A DNA stretch of 64,000 nt from Candidatus Sulfurimonas marisnigri (GCF_015265475.1 NZ_CP054493.1:806001-870000), one strand, 5' to 3'. Counted from the stretch's first letter, positions 9,585 through 20,942 are shown. Numbers and translations: made by a program. The notes: generated from the sequence alone by a model not told the origin.

Positions 9585-10805
9585 TCAAGATTTTGTGATA
9601 ATATTACCATTAATGTATGTTTTACTGATGTTATATTTATGAAGTATTAGGTGTATAGCTAACTGATCGTTTGGCTCGTTATCCAAATCAAGTATAAGCA
9701 TATCGGCATTTTTACCTTCACTTATTTCGCCTGTGTTGAGCCCAAGTGCATCGGCAGCATCTTTTGTAACACTATTTATAAGTTTTTTTGCTAAATCTAA
9801 TAAAGGCAACTCTGAGTGCATAAAGAGTGCGGCCTTCATCTCTTCAAAGAGGTCAAGTTTATAGTTTGAACTTAGTCCGTCAGTTGCAGTAATCCATCTG
9901 ATATTAAGTTCATCAAGCTTTTTTAAATCTATGGCTCCATTGCCTAAAAGTCTGTTTGAAACTGGACAATGAATAACTGTATGTCCATTGGATGAGATAT
10001 TGTTTAGTTCTTTATCATCAGCTTTAACCGCATGTGTAAGCAGAGTCTTTTGTCCATTAAAATGTTCTAAAAACTCATGAGAATCACTCACCGCACTATT
10101 TTGTTTTAGTAAGTTTTCAAAAAAATCTTTAAAATCTCCATCACTGTTGTCAAGCCAATTCCTTTCAGCTTCACTCTCCATAAAATGAGCAGTAAGTTTT
10201 AATTTTTCACTCTTAACAATCCCAAGAGCTTTTTTAATTAAAACAGGATGCACAGAGTAGGGTGAATGAATTGCTACAGCTGGATAAAATCCTTCTCTTT
10301 GTACACTTTTAGAGGCATCTAAACGAGATAAAAAATCACCAAAAAGAGCATCAGCCATAGTTGCTTGAGAACCTATAAGTTCATTGAAAAATACAACATT
10401 CTGCTTCGCATTTGCACAAGCTTCTAAATCTATACCATGTGAACTGACAGCCCCAAAAGTTGTAATCCCAGACTCTAGCATTGAGTCTATTGCTTTTCTC
10501 ATACAGTCGTTTTCGCATCCGTTTATAAGATCTTCACGATTTTCAATTACGCTGTAAAGCCAGTTTATAAAGTCACCATAACTAAGATTTGTTTTATTAG
10601 CACTAAACTCTACATGTACATGCGCATTAATAAGTCCTGGCATCAAAAGTGAGTTTTCTTCTAAAATAGTTATATCTGCATCTGGAAACTCTTTTCTTAA
10701 CTCATTCAAAGGAGCAATTTTTTTTATTGTTTTATCAAATGCCACTGACATATTCGATAGCAGTTTATTTGGTGTTAAAATATAATTTGGAACTATAATT
10801 TGCAT
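9585..10805 (-). CDS. mqnX: Aminofutalosine deaminase-like amidohydrolase (menaquinone pathway)
   Basis: 406 residues, amidohydrolase superfamily. Metal ligands visible are HVH (62, 64), the histidine in LTAHFMES, a histidine in LLTHAVKAD and an aspartate in TATDGLSSN. Campylobacterota lack the classical Men route and deaminate 6-amino-6-deoxyfutalosine with an enzyme of this kind. The same gene lies beside aroQ and sppA in Campylobacter. The substrate assignment is from family and neighbourhood; a guanine- or chlorohydrolase-like deaminase is the alternative. It is divergent from aroQ. Confidence 0.82.
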   Translation of the reverse strand: MQIIVPNYILTPNKLLSNMSVAFDKTIKKIAPLNELRKEFPDADITILEENSLLMPGLINAHVHVEFSANKTNLSYGDFINWLYSVIENREDLINGCENDCMRKAIDSMLESGITTFGAVSSHGIDLEACANAKQNVVFFNELIGSQATMADALFGDFLSRLDASKSVQREGFYPAVAIHSPYSVHPVLIKKALGIVKSEKLKLTAHFMESEAERNWLDNSDGDFKDFFENLLKQNSAVSDSHEFLEHFNGQKTLLTHAVKADDKELNNISSNGHTVIHCPVSNRLLGNGAIDLKKLDELNIRWITATDGLSSNYKLDLFEEMKAALFMHSELPLLDLAKKLINSVTKDAADALGLNTGEISEGKNADMLILDLDNEPNDQLAIHLILHKYNISKTYINGNIITKS

Positions 10806-10910
10806 ATCTTCTCTTTAAAAGTTGAATTTTGTATAATTTAAAATAGATTATGCTTAATTTAGATAAAATAACTCCTTAAAAGTTTAAACAATTAAATAAA
10901 AAGGTAAAAG

Positions 10911-11390
10911 ATGAAGATAGCAGTAATTCAAGGGCCAAACTTAAATATGTTAGGTGTTAGAGAGCAACAAATTTATGGTCCAATGAAGTTAGAACAAATT
11001 CACGCTCAAATGAAAGACGTTGCAACACAAAACAATATAGAGATAGAGTTTTTTCAAAGTAACCTAGAGGGTGAAATAGTAGATAAAATTCAAGAGTGTT
11101 TTGGCGATGCACAAGGTATTATTATTAATGCTGCAGCGTATACTCACACATCTATTGCCATTCGTGATGCTATTTCTGCTGTTAATCTTCCAACTATTGA
11201 AGTTCATATATCTAATATTCACCGTCGTGAAGAGTTTAGAAAAGTCAACATGATTGCACCTGTATGTACATCATCAATCGTTGGTTTTGGCCCTTTTGGA
11301 TACCATTTGGCGATGGTAGGAATGACTCAGATTATGAATGAAATCCATGCAGCACAAGAAGCTCAAAAAGAAACTGCTCAAGCTAAATAG
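10911..11390 (+). CDS. aroQ: Type II 3-dehydroquinate dehydratase
   Basis: 159 residues. AroQ dehydrates 3-dehydroquinate to 3-dehydroshikimate in the shikimate pathway. Family segments are [17 protein letters not shown] near the start (the tyrosine in QIYG is the likely catalytic residue), [15 protein letters not shown] in the middle and [14 protein letters not shown] (histidine of the active site). ATG at 10911 follows an AAGG ribosome-binding site. Two bases separate it from folK, and the set continues into the flagellar genes. Confidence 0.96.
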   Translation: MKIAVIQGPNLNMLGVREQQIYGPMKLEQIHAQMKDVATQNNIEIEFFQSNLEGEIVDKIQECFGDAQGIIINAAAYTHTSIAIRDAISAVNLPTIEVHISNIHRREEFRKVNMIAPVCTSSIVGFGPFGYHLAMVGMTQIMNEIHAAQEAQKETAQAK

Positions 11391-11392
11391 TT

Positions 11393-11881
11393 ATGTATAT
11401 AAAGTGTAGACTTAGTGATAGTTTAACAACTTTTAAAGGTTTACATTTTGGTACTACATGTAGAGCTAAAAGTTCTCACCGCTACACATCAACTGTTGGT
11501 GTTGGCGGAAACATTGGAGATGTTAAACGAAGGTTTGAACACCTCTTTGTTTATTTGAAAAAAGACAAAAGAGTAGAGTTATTACAAACATCATTGATTT
11601 TGAAAAATCCTCCATTTGGTTTTAGCGACCAAGATGATTTTTTTAATTCAATAATTGTTTTGAAAACTAGTATGCAGCCTATAGTTTTTTTAGATTATCT
11701 AATGAGATTAGAGAAAAGATTTGCTCGCAAAAGAAGTTTTGCAAATGCTCCAAGGACACTAGATTTGGATATTATATTTTTTGACAACAGAATTATAAAT
11801 AAACTAAAACTACAGGTTCCACATGTGGATTGGTCTAAACGAGAAAGCGTGTTAATACCATTAATGGATATAAATAGATGA
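11393..11881 (+). CDS. folK: 2-amino-4-hydroxy-6-hydroxymethyldihydropteridine pyrophosphokinase
   Basis: 162 residues. HPPK transfers pyrophosphate from ATP to hydroxymethyldihydropterin in folate synthesis. GGNIGDVKRRFEHL (about 38-51) and RTLDLDIIFFD (about 122-132) are the defining motifs; the two aspartates of DLD bind magnesium. About 35 residues precede the usual HPPK start, an extension not explained by a signal peptide. It overlaps flhF by 4 bases (ATGA). Confidence 0.93.
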   Translation: MYIKCRLSDSLTTFKGLHFGTTCRAKSSHRYTSTVGVGGNIGDVKRRFEHLFVYLKKDKRVELLQTSLILKNPPFGFSDQDDFFNSIIVLKTSMQPIVFLDYLMRLEKRFARKRSFANAPRTLDLDIIFFDNRIINKLKLQVPHVDWSKRESVLIPLMDINR

Positions 11882-13149
11882 AGATACTGACTTTTACTGG
11901 TAGAACACCATCAGATGCTCTTAAAAAAGCAAGAATGGATGTCAACTACGATCATATGATTCACATTGACACTAAAGAGGTCCAAAAAAAATCATTAGGT
12001 AGAGAAGCTATGTATGAGATTGTTATGGGCATTGAGAACCAATCTGCACATAACACATACAATAATGCTAAAAAAATTAATGAAGACGAAAGACCTTTGA
12101 CTCAAAAAAGTGCAGATGTTTTATTTGATATTTCCAGTGCAGCACGACAAATTTCAAAAATAGCAGAAGTTAAAGACCCACTCTATGAATATCAAGAAAA
12201 GCCTCAAAACAGTTCACTTGAGCCAAAAGAGTTAAAGGCGATAAAGTTAGAAATTTCTAAACTCGGCGATAAAGTTAAAATTATTCAAAATATGTTTTGG
12301 GAAGAGAAATCTCCAGAACTTGAAAGTGCAATTCCATCTGAATTTGCAGAGATATACCGTCTTGCCTCTCAAAGCGGAATGAATAAAGAGCACCTAGACA
12401 GTATAATGAGAATGACACTCGAGCATATGCCATTCAAGATGAGAGAGAACTCATCTACAGTAAAGCGATATTTTCAAACCCTTTTGAGAAAGATGGTGCC
12501 AGTAAGAAGAGAGAGCAAAGCATCTGTTGGAAACAAAAAAGTTATTATGCTTGTTGGTCCAACAGGTGTTGGTAAAACAACGTCAGTTGCCAAACTTGCT
12601 GCAAGATACTCATATCTACTTGAAAAAAAGTATAAAGTTGGACTTGTAGTGCTAGATACTTACCGTATTGGTGCTGTTGAACAGTTAATGCAGTATGCAA
12701 GAATGATGAAGCTTGGCATTGAGATTGTTGTCGATCCTCCTGAATTTTCAAGCGCTCTTGATTCACTAAGATATTGTGACTATATTCTTATAGATACCAT
12801 GGGTTCAAGTCCGTACGATAAAGGTAAAATAAAAAAAATTTACGAGTGCCTTGAGGGAAACACTACATCATACAGTATAGATGTAGTTCTAGTAATGCCA
12901 AGTTCTATTAAATATGAAGATTTAAAAGCTACATATGATAACTTTGATTCATTAAACGTAGATACTTTGATGTTTACAAAATTAGATGAAACAAGAGGTT
13001 TCGGAAATATTTTTTCACTTGCGTATGAGACAAAAAAACCTATAAGTTACTTTTCTGTAGGACAGGAAGTTCCAGAGGATTTAGTAGTAGCAAGCAGTGA
13101 TTTCTTAATTGAATGTTTGCTGGATGGCTTTAATCGGAGTAAAGCATGA
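11878..13149 (+). CDS. flhF: Flagellar biosynthesis GTPase FlhF
   Basis: 423 residues. FlhF is an SRP-type GTPase that fixes the flagellar pole and, in Campylobacterota, is needed for sigma-54 flagellar gene expression. An N-terminal basic/variable domain (1-220) leads to the NG domain with P-loop GPTGVGKTT at about 226-234, DTYRIGAVEQL after it, and a TKLDE motif near 375. It starts inside folK (ATGA) and ends overlapping flhG by 4 bases, so the genes are coupled. Confidence 0.95.
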   Translation: MKILTFTGRTPSDALKKARMDVNYDHMIHIDTKEVQKKSLGREAMYEIVMGIENQSAHNTYNNAKKINEDERPLTQKSADVLFDISSAARQISKIAEVKDPLYEYQEKPQNSSLEPKELKAIKLEISKLGDKVKIIQNMFWEEKSPELESAIPSEFAEIYRLASQSGMNKEHLDSIMRMTLEHMPFKMRENSSTVKRYFQTLLRKMVPVRRESKASVGNKKVIMLVGPTGVGKTTSVAKLAARYSYLLEKKYKVGLVVLDTYRIGAVEQLMQYARMMKLGIEIVVDPPEFSSALDSLRYCDYILIDTMGSSPYDKGKIKKIYECLEGNTTSYSIDVVLVMPSSIKYEDLKATYDNFDSLNVDTLMFTKLDETRGFGNIFSLAYETKKPISYFSVGQEVPEDLVVASSDFLIECLLDGFNRSKA

Positions 13150-14021
13150 TGAATCATCAAGCTAAAAAACTCGAAGAGTTGGTTGCATCAAATAATAAAA
13201 ACAAATCAAAGAAGACTCGTTTTGTAGCTATTACTAGTGGAAAGGGCGGAGTTGGTAAAAGTACAATTAGTTCTAATTTAGCTTATGTTTTGTCTCAAAG
13301 CGGACTTAATGTGGGGATATTTGATGCTGATATAGGTCTAGCTAACTTAGATGTCATGTTTAATGTAAAAATTAAAAAAAATATTCTACATGTATTAAAA
13401 GGTGAAGCTACTGTCTCCGATATTCTCATTCCCATTACAAGAAATTTAATTTTAATTCCTGGAGAGAGTGGTGATGAGATACTTAAATATTCTAATCAAG
13501 CTCTTTTTGAGCGTTTTATGCAAGAAGCTGAAATTTTAGACAAACTAGATATTATGATAATAGATACGGGGGCTGGAATTGGTGAGCATATAAGAATGTT
13601 TATAGATGCTGCTGATGATGTAATTGTTGTTACAGTTCCTGACCCGGCAGCAATTACGGATGCATATGCAACCATAAAAACAATTGCCGCATTGCGTGAC
13701 GATATTGGTCTTATTATGAATCAGGTAAAAAGTGAAAAAGAAGCAGTAGCTGTGTATGAAAAGATAAAAAAAGTTGCACTTGCTAATATCGGTACTAATT
13801 TAGACCTAAAACTAATTGGTAAAATTAATAGTGATATAAAAGTTTCTTCTTCTGTAAAGCAAAGAGCTCTGTTTAGTGCAAGCTATCCATCTTCTGGCGT
13901 ACATAAGGATATAATAGCAATAGCTGATAATATAAGTAAAAATTTGGAACGTAATATGCTTGTCACTCCTAGTGAAAGCGGATTATCAGGGCTTTTCAAG
14001 CGTTTAGTAAAACATTTTTAA
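13146..14021 (+). CDS. flhG: Flagellar number regulator FlhG/FleN (MinD-like ATPase)
   Basis: 291 residues. FlhG limits flagellar number, stimulates FlhF GTPase and, in Campylobacter, also influences cell division. The deviant Walker A SGKGGVGKST is at 31-40; FDADIGLANLDVMF follows, and IIDTGAGIGEH is the Walker B region. The C-terminal amphipathic segment (SGLSGLFKRLVKHF) resembles the membrane-targeting helix of MinD-type ATPases. It is coupled to flhF by a 4-base overlap. Confidence 0.94.
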   Translation: MMNHQAKKLEELVASNNKNKSKKTRFVAITSGKGGVGKSTISSNLAYVLSQSGLNVGIFDADIGLANLDVMFNVKIKKNILHVLKGEATVSDILIPITRNLILIPGESGDEILKYSNQALFERFMQEAEILDKLDIMIIDTGAGIGEHIRMFIDAADDVIVVTVPDPAAITDAYATIKTIAALRDDIGLIMNQVKSEKEAVAVYEKIKKVALANIGTNLDLKLIGKINSDIKVSSSVKQRALFSASYPSSGVHKDIIAIADNISKNLERNMLVTPSESGLSGLFKRLVKHF

Positions 14022-14042
14022 ATAAATTTGAGGTAAATATAG

Positions 14043-14378
14043 ATGTTGGGTGAGAATTTTGTACATTTTTTTACTGTTCAGGGGTTTTTTATCGGAATTA
14101 TTTTCGGTATTTTAAAATCATTTGATGCAGAAGGCTTATTGTTCTACACATTTGTTATAACAATATTTTTCTATCTGTTTTCTCACATAATTATTGCATT
14201 TTATTATAGAACAACAACACTTAGAACGTACCTTTTTCCAAAAGATATACATGAAAGACAGTTGGATATATTTGTACGAGAAATAAACAAAAGAGAAAAA
14301 CTTATTGATTCAGCCATTAAAATTACAGATGTTGCAATAAAAATGAATGCAAATGATATGGAATTTAAAAATGCTTAG
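14043..14378 (+). CDS. Small membrane protein of the flhG-fliA interval
   Basis: 111 residues with two hydrophobic segments (about 11-26 and 32-53) followed by a charged cytoplasmic-type tail. Not recognised as a named family. A small integral membrane protein sits at the same place in Campylobacter (between fleN and fliA), so position is conserved. It starts 21 bases after flhG and its last codons overlap the start of fliA by 8 bases, so it should be translated with the flagellar genes. Function unknown. Confidence 0.8.
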   Translation: MLGENFVHFFTVQGFFIGIIFGILKSFDAEGLLFYTFVITIFFYLFSHIIIAFYYRTTTLRTYLFPKDIHERQLDIFVREINKREKLIDSAIKITDVAIKMNANDMEFKNA

Positions 14379-15054
14379 TGCATACACACAAGAAGTTAAG
14401 CATAAAGAAGATGAGCTTGCCTTGCAGTACCTACCTGCGGTTAAAGCAATGTCGTTTAGGCTCAAAGAGAGGCTCCCAAGCTCTGTTGATTATATGGACC
14501 TCTCAGCTATCGGAACAGAAGAACTTATAAAGTTAGCTAGAAGATATGATGAAAAATTAAATGATTCTTTTTGGGGCTATGCTAAAAAAAGAGTCTATGG
14601 GGCAATGCTTGATTATCTTAGAAGTTTAGATATAGTAAGTCGTGCCAGCAGAAAGCTTATTAAAGCCATTGATTATGCTGTAGAAGAGTATAGGCTTACT
14701 AATGATGAGGAGCCAACAGATGAAGAGTTGGCAACTATTTTGGACGAAAGCGTAGAAAAAATTCATGATGCTAGGATTGCCTCAACAATATATGCAGTTA
14801 TGCCTCTTCATGACCAACTTAATGTTGGTGATGAGGGTGCATCTATAGCAATGATAGAAAAAGAAGAACTTATTAACATTATTAAAACAGTTCTTGGTGC
14901 GTATAGCGAAAGAGAACAATTGATAATACAATTTTATTATTTTGAAGAGTTGACACTTAAAGAGATAAGTGAAATTTTAAATATTACAGAATCAAGAATT
15001 TCACAAATTCACAAATCAGTTATTCATAAAATTAAAGAAAGTGTAGGGGCATAG
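14371..15054 (+). CDS. fliA: Flagellar sigma factor FliA (sigma-28)
   Basis: 227 residues from ATG at 14371. Sigma-28 directs late flagellar genes (flagellin, chemotaxis). Region 2 is seen around YMDLSAIGTEELI and FWGYAKKRVYGAMLDYLRSLD (split), region 3 around DEEPTDEELA, and region 4 in the C-terminus (LKEISEILNITESRISQIHK, helix-turn-helix). An upstream in-frame ATG at 14347 would overlap the preceding gene more deeply and adds residues unlike the family start, so 14371 is preferred. Its stop is 2 bases before fliM. Confidence 0.94.
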   Translation: MLSAYTQEVKHKEDELALQYLPAVKAMSFRLKERLPSSVDYMDLSAIGTEELIKLARRYDEKLNDSFWGYAKKRVYGAMLDYLRSLDIVSRASRKLIKAIDYAVEEYRLTNDEEPTDEELATILDESVEKIHDARIASTIYAVMPLHDQLNVGDEGASIAMIEKEELINIIKTVLGAYSEREQLIIQFYYFEELTLKEISEILNITESRISQIHKSVIHKIKESVGA

Positions 15055-15056
15055 CA

Positions 15057-16157
15057 ATGGCAGATATACTTTCACAAGAGGAGATAGATGCTCTTTTAGA
15101 TGTAGTTGATGACGAAGGGGATGATGCCCTTGAGGGATCAGACGATGAGCTAGGCCACCAAAGACAAGTCACACTTTACGATTTTAAAAGACCAAATAGA
15201 GTCTCAAAAGAGCAGCTTCGTGCATTTCGTGGAGTGCATGATAAAATGGCAAGATCTTTAGCTTCGCAAATATCTGCAATTATGCGCTCAATTGTTGAAA
15301 TTCAGCTTCATTCAGTTGACCAAATGACATATGGCGAATTTTTGATGTCACTTCCAAATCCTACAAGTTTTAATGTTTTTTCAATTAAGCCGTTAGAAGG
15401 AAGTGGAATTATAGAGATAAATCCATCCATCGCTTTTCCAATGCTTGATCGTCTTCTCGGCGGCAAAGGTGAGCCATTTGATGCAAGTCGTGAGTTTTCT
15501 GATATAGAACTTAGTCTATTTGAAACTATACTTCGAGTAATGATGGCTACACTCAAGGAAGCTTGGGCTCCTGTTATGGATATATTTCCTGTCGTAGATT
15601 CTAAAGAGTCAAGTCCTAATGTTGTGCAAATTGTTGCTCAAAATGAGATAGTTGTAATGGTTGTAATGGAGATTATAATTGGACAAAGTTCTGGAATGAT
15701 GAATATATGTTATCCAGTTATTGCGCTTGAACCAATTTTACCAAAGCTAGCAAGTAGAGATTTGATGCTTAATGAAAGCACTAGTAGAAAAAAGAGCAGA
15801 AATACAGAGTTGCAAGTTCTTCTTGGTGGAGCAAAAGTTGAAGTACAAGCGATGCTTGGGAGAACTGAAATTAGTTTGAGAGAACTTTTAGAATTGCAAA
15901 ATGGTGACATTGTTAGACTTACAAGTTCTGCTGATGACATAGTGACTTTGAGTGTTGATGGTAAAGATAGGTTTAAAGGTCAAATAGGACTAAGAAGATT
16001 TAGAAAATCTATTCAAATCACAGAGATAATAGATACTGAAAAAGATGCAGTAAAGAGAGCTCTTGAGAATTTTGAGACATCAAGACAAGAAAAAATATCT
16101 GGTGTAAAAGCAATGATTGATAAAGATCAAGATGAAGAGAGAACATATGAGGAGTAG
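15057..16157 (+). CDS. fliM: Flagellar motor switch protein FliM
   Basis: 366 residues. FliM forms the C-ring and receives phosphorylated CheY. The N-terminal CheY-binding peptide ILSQEEIDALLD (about 4-15) is followed by the middle CheC-like domain (about 45-230, with GKGEPF) and the C-terminal SpoA domain (LGRTEISLRELLELQNGDI). It is 2 bases after fliA and 2 before fliY, one transcription unit. Confidence 0.96.
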   Translation: MADILSQEEIDALLDVVDDEGDDALEGSDDELGHQRQVTLYDFKRPNRVSKEQLRAFRGVHDKMARSLASQISAIMRSIVEIQLHSVDQMTYGEFLMSLPNPTSFNVFSIKPLEGSGIIEINPSIAFPMLDRLLGGKGEPFDASREFSDIELSLFETILRVMMATLKEAWAPVMDIFPVVDSKESSPNVVQIVAQNEIVVMVVMEIIIGQSSGMMNICYPVIALEPILPKLASRDLMLNESTSRKKSRNTELQVLLGGAKVEVQAMLGRTEISLRELLELQNGDIVRLTSSADDIVTLSVDGKDRFKGQIGLRRFRKSIQITEIIDTEKDAVKRALENFETSRQEKISGVKAMIDKDQDEERTYEE

Positions 16158-16159
16158 CA

Positions 16160-17023
16160 ATGAGTGATTTTATGAAACTGTTTGAAGATGAAACAGTTGG
16201 AACGGTTGAGGCATTAATTGGTCAAGCTCCTGCATTTACTTTAAAGGAGGAGCAAAAGCTTAGTATTGTCTCAAATATTATTCCTCCAATAGTACTTCTT
16301 AAAATCACTATTAGTGGTGATGTTTATGCTTCAGCAATGCTTGCTTTAACGCCAAATTTAGCAACTACACTCTCGGATATGATGATGGGTGAAGAAAATA
16401 GCGATAGAGAAGATGTAAGTGATGATGACTTAGATGCTGCAAAAGAGATAGCATCAAATATTTTTGGAGCTATCTCAAACAGTCTCTCAGCTCAAAAAGA
16501 GTTACCAGTATTGTCTTTTAGTATAGATAGTATTGAATTGATTCCAGAAGATACTGAAGTTTCTCTAGATAAATTTACTAAAATGTTTGTTTATAACTTC
16601 AGCATTGGAAATATGAAGTCTCTTTTTATGTTTATAATAGATGAAAGTTTGGAAAATTCTATATTTGGGTTAAAGGAAGCATTTAAAGAAGATAACTTAT
16701 CAAATGTTATAGACTCTACCCAAAGAGGTGGTTCAAATGTTTCTTTAGACAATGCTGAAATGAGTAATATATCATTGATAATGGATGTAAAACTTCCTGT
16801 TAAAGTGAGAATAGGAAAAAAGAAAATGCTTTTAAAAGATGTTCTTAATATGGATATCGGCTCAGTAATTGAGTTAAATCAATTAGCTAATGATCCTTTG
16901 GAAATATTAGTTGATGATCATGTTATTGCTGAGGGAGAAGTTGTTATTGTGGATGGTAATTTCGGTGTTCAAATAACCACTATTGGTACAAAAAAAGAGA
17001 TATTAAACCAACTAAAATCATAG
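16160..17023 (+). CDS. fliY: Flagellar motor switch protein FliY/FliN
   Basis: 287 residues. The C-terminal 75 residues form a SpoA domain (LLKDVLNMDIGSVIELNQL and VDGNFGVQIT), as in FliN. The longer N-terminal part resembles CheC/FliM middle domains and includes an acidic DDDLDAAKEIASNIFGA segment typical of FliY/CheX-type helices. FliY in Campylobacterota coexists with FliN and contributes to the switch complex. CheY-P phosphatase activity, known for Bacillus FliY, is not claimed here. Confidence 0.92.
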   Translation: MSDFMKLFEDETVGTVEALIGQAPAFTLKEEQKLSIVSNIIPPIVLLKITISGDVYASAMLALTPNLATTLSDMMMGEENSDREDVSDDDLDAAKEIASNIFGAISNSLSAQKELPVLSFSIDSIELIPEDTEVSLDKFTKMFVYNFSIGNMKSLFMFIIDESLENSIFGLKEAFKEDNLSNVIDSTQRGGSNVSLDNAEMSNISLIMDVKLPVKVRIGKKKMLLKDVLNMDIGSVIELNQLANDPLEILVDDHVIAEGEVVIVDGNFGVQITTIGTKKEILNQLKS

Positions 17024-17036
17024 GATTAAGATATAA

Positions 17037-17798
17037 ATGCAACATAATAAAAATGATCTAATAAAAAAGTATACGAAAGAGATAAAGTCAGGCGACGTTT
17101 GGAGTGTATTCAAAATAATTGCTGATTTTGTAAAAGGTTTTGATGAGCTTGGTGAACTAGGACCTTCAGTAACTGTTTTTGGTAGTGCAAGAACAGATAA
17201 AAATGATATATATTATAAAAAAGCACAGAAGCTTGGGTCACTTTTAGGCGCAAGAGGGTTTAATGTAATGACAGGTGGTGGACCTGGTATTATGGAGGCA
17301 GCTAACAGAGGTGCACATAAACATGAAGTAGAGTCAATTGGTTTAAACATAGATCTTCCTTTTGAGCAGGTTGCAAATCCATATACTTCAAAAGAGTTAA
17401 GTTTTGACTACTTTTTTTCAAGAAAAGTAATGTTGGTTAAGTACTCTATAGCATATGTTATTTTCCCCGGTGGTTATGGCACTTTAGATGAACTGTTCGA
17501 AGCATTAACTTTAATTCAGACTAGAAAAGTTACAGGCGTAAAAGTTTTTATTGTAGGAGTTGAATTTTATACACCACTAATGGATTTTATAAAAACAAAG
17601 TTGTTAGAAGCTGGTATGATTGATGAAGAAGACATAGATTTAATTAGCATGACTGATGACTTAGAATGTATTGCTAATGAGATTGAAGAGTCTTTATTAG
17701 AACAGATTCGTGTACTTAAAGAGGTTGGATTAGGTGATACTTCATATTATAAATCACTTTTAGAGTTCTCTTTAAACAAAAATATAAAAAGCAAATAG
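17037..17798 (+). CDS. LOG-family nucleotide phosphoribohydrolase-like protein
   Basis: 253 residues, TIGR00730/LOG type Rossmann protein, often misannotated as lysine decarboxylase. Motifs are TGGGPGIMEAANRGA (about 80-94) and PGGYGTLDELFEAL (about 142-155), where the conserved Arg and Glu of PGGxGTxxE act on nucleotide N-glycosidic bonds. Plant and bacterial members release cytokinins or ribose-phosphate from nucleoside monophosphates. The substrate in this organism is unknown. It follows fliY after 13 bases. Confidence 0.85.
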   Translation: MQHNKNDLIKKYTKEIKSGDVWSVFKIIADFVKGFDELGELGPSVTVFGSARTDKNDIYYKKAQKLGSLLGARGFNVMTGGGPGIMEAANRGAHKHEVESIGLNIDLPFEQVANPYTSKELSFDYFFSRKVMLVKYSIAYVIFPGGYGTLDELFEALTLIQTRKVTGVKVFIVGVEFYTPLMDFIKTKLLEAGMIDEEDIDLISMTDDLECIANEIEESLLEQIRVLKEVGLGDTSYYKSLLEFSLNKNIKSK

Positions 17799-17807
17799 AT
17801 ACTCATT

Positions 17808-18833
17808 ATGAAAAAGAGAGTATTAGTAGGGATGAGCGGTGGAGTTGACTCAACTGTCTCAGCATTACTTTTAAAAGATGAAGGTTATGAGTTGGAGGGA
17901 GTATATATGAAGCTCCACTCTAACTCAGGCTATCACGAAATCCATCAAGCACGAGCACAAAAAGCTGCTGATTTTGTAGGGATGAAACTACATATATTAG
18001 ATCTCCAAGAAACATTTAACGAAAAAGTATTTCAACCATTTATTAATACCTATGCTCAAGGTAAAACACCAAATCCTTGTGCTTTGTGCAATAGAAATTT
18101 AAAATTTGGTGAGATGGTTTCCTTCGCAGATAAAATTGGAGCTGACTTTATAGCAACAGGTCATTACATCAAAACAGATGGTGAATATTTTTATGAGGCT
18201 ATTGATGATACAAAAGATCAAAGCTATTTTCTATTTTATGTGCAAAAAGAGATTTTAACAAGATTGCTTTTTCCACTTGGAGATAGAAAAAAAAGTGATA
18301 TTAAAGAACTAGCCGCATCTATTATGGGATTAGAGTCATTTGCTTCTCAAGGGGAATCAAATGAAATTTGCTTTGTTGATACAACATATACTGATGTGTT
18401 AAAAGATTATGTTGATGTAGATAAGCTAGGTGAAGTTTTAGATATAGATGGTAATGTTGTAGGGGAACATAAAGGTTATATGCACTATACAATTGGAAAA
18501 AGAAAAGGTTTTACAGTTAAAGGTGCTCATGATCCTCATTATGTAGTTGATATAAGTGCTGATAAGAATCAAATAACTGTTGGCAAAAAAAATGATCTTC
18601 TTTGTAGTAGTGTAGTTTTAAGTAATCTTAATATGTTTACAAATAAAACTGAATTCGATACAACAGTAAAATTGCGCTTTAGAACAAAAGCGGTGCATTG
18701 CCATGTAGTTATAAAAGATGATAAAGCATATGTTGCATTAAAAGAGAGTGTTTTTGGTGTGGCAAAAGGTCAAGCGGCTGTATTTTATGACAAAAATAAA
18801 TTAATTGGCGGCGGCTGGATAGAGCAAAACTAA
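17808..18833 (+). CDS. mnmA: tRNA-specific 2-thiouridylase MnmA
   Basis: 341 residues. MnmA thiolates U34 of tRNA-Lys, -Glu and -Gln. The PP-loop SGGVDS is at 10-15. The catalytic cysteines are in TPNPCALCNRNLKF (C91; C94 also present) and NEICFVD (C188), matching the two-cysteine persulfide mechanism. ATGHY near 117 and the C-terminal beta domain complete the family pattern. It is the last gene before the rRNA operon and lies 10 bases after the LOG gene. Confidence 0.96.
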   Translation: MKKRVLVGMSGGVDSTVSALLLKDEGYELEGVYMKLHSNSGYHEIHQARAQKAADFVGMKLHILDLQETFNEKVFQPFINTYAQGKTPNPCALCNRNLKFGEMVSFADKIGADFIATGHYIKTDGEYFYEAIDDTKDQSYFLFYVQKEILTRLLFPLGDRKKSDIKELAASIMGLESFASQGESNEICFVDTTYTDVLKDYVDVDKLGEVLDIDGNVVGEHKGYMHYTIGKRKGFTVKGAHDPHYVVDISADKNQITVGKKNDLLCSSVVLSNLNMFTNKTEFDTTVKLRFRTKAVHCHVVIKDDKAYVALKESVFGVAKGQAAVFYDKNKLIGGGWIEQN

Positions 18834-19307
18834 GTAGATTAATCCTTCAAAAACAATACATCCAAAAAATACTTCCCATAACTTTCAAAGATTAAGAAAC
18901 AACTAAGCATTAGTTGCCTATAATTCCCATCCACAAACAATGAGACCTTAAGTTAAGGCCTAGAGAGACTTCGAGTAGAAGCTTTTGAATATGTTTGAGA
19001 TCATTGAAAACTAAGCAAGTAAATAGACGAGATAACTAATAACAAATTAGTTAATTAGTCACTATAAGTTTACTTAGAAATAACTAATATAACAACAACC
19101 GTCTATTCTATTTGGTCTATAGCAATATAGATACCCAATAGAAATAGATACTATACAAAACTAGGGGAACCGATTTTATCGCAAGATAAAAAGTTTCTTT
19201 AGAAAAAAGTCCACTAACTATTTATAGATAGTGGCAACAAAGCCAATGAATTTTAATTCTTGGGCAATGATCAGTAATTTCACAGCAATGTGATCTTTAC
19301 ATAATTT
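18834..19307 (+). promoter_or_regulatory. rRNA operon promoter and leader
   Basis: This 470-base stretch has no gene. A perfect TATAAT lies at 18919-18924 and is a good sigma-70 -10 box; no convincing -35 is visible, as usual in Campylobacterota. The segment 18999-19025 is the 5' arm of the 16S processing stem, so the transcript must begin upstream of it, consistent with that promoter. A boxA-like TGATCTTTACA at 19291-19301 is a weak antitermination candidate. The remainder is AT-rich leader. Confidence 0.65.
18999..19025 (+). other. 5' arm of the 16S rRNA processing stem
   Basis: These 27 bases pair with 20900-20926 along their whole length, with only two G-U wobbles, enclosing the 16S gene. 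Such a flanking helix is the expected RNase III substrate that releases pre-16S rRNA. The tRNA-Ala begins only 16 bases after the 3' arm. Confidence 0.85.
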
Positions 19308-20826
<1,519 letters not shown>

Positions 20827-20899
20827 AGAGTAAAGTCAATCATTCATTTGAATTGACATACAAAGAAAATCTCACGAGAGATGTTGTTAGTTATTAGTT

Positions 20900-20926
20900 T
20901 ATTTGCTTGCTTAGTTTTCAGTGATC
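20900..20926 (+). other. 3' arm of the 16S rRNA processing stem
   Basis: Complementary to 18999-19025 (27 pairs, two of them G-U). Located between the 16S 3' end and tRNA-Ala. Confidence 0.85.
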
Positions 20927-20942
20927 TATTTTCATTTGAAAT

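Noticed and set aside
14347-14370. Earlier fliA start
   Set aside because: It would add eight residues unlike sigma-28 and lies deep in the preceding gene; 14371 fits the family start.
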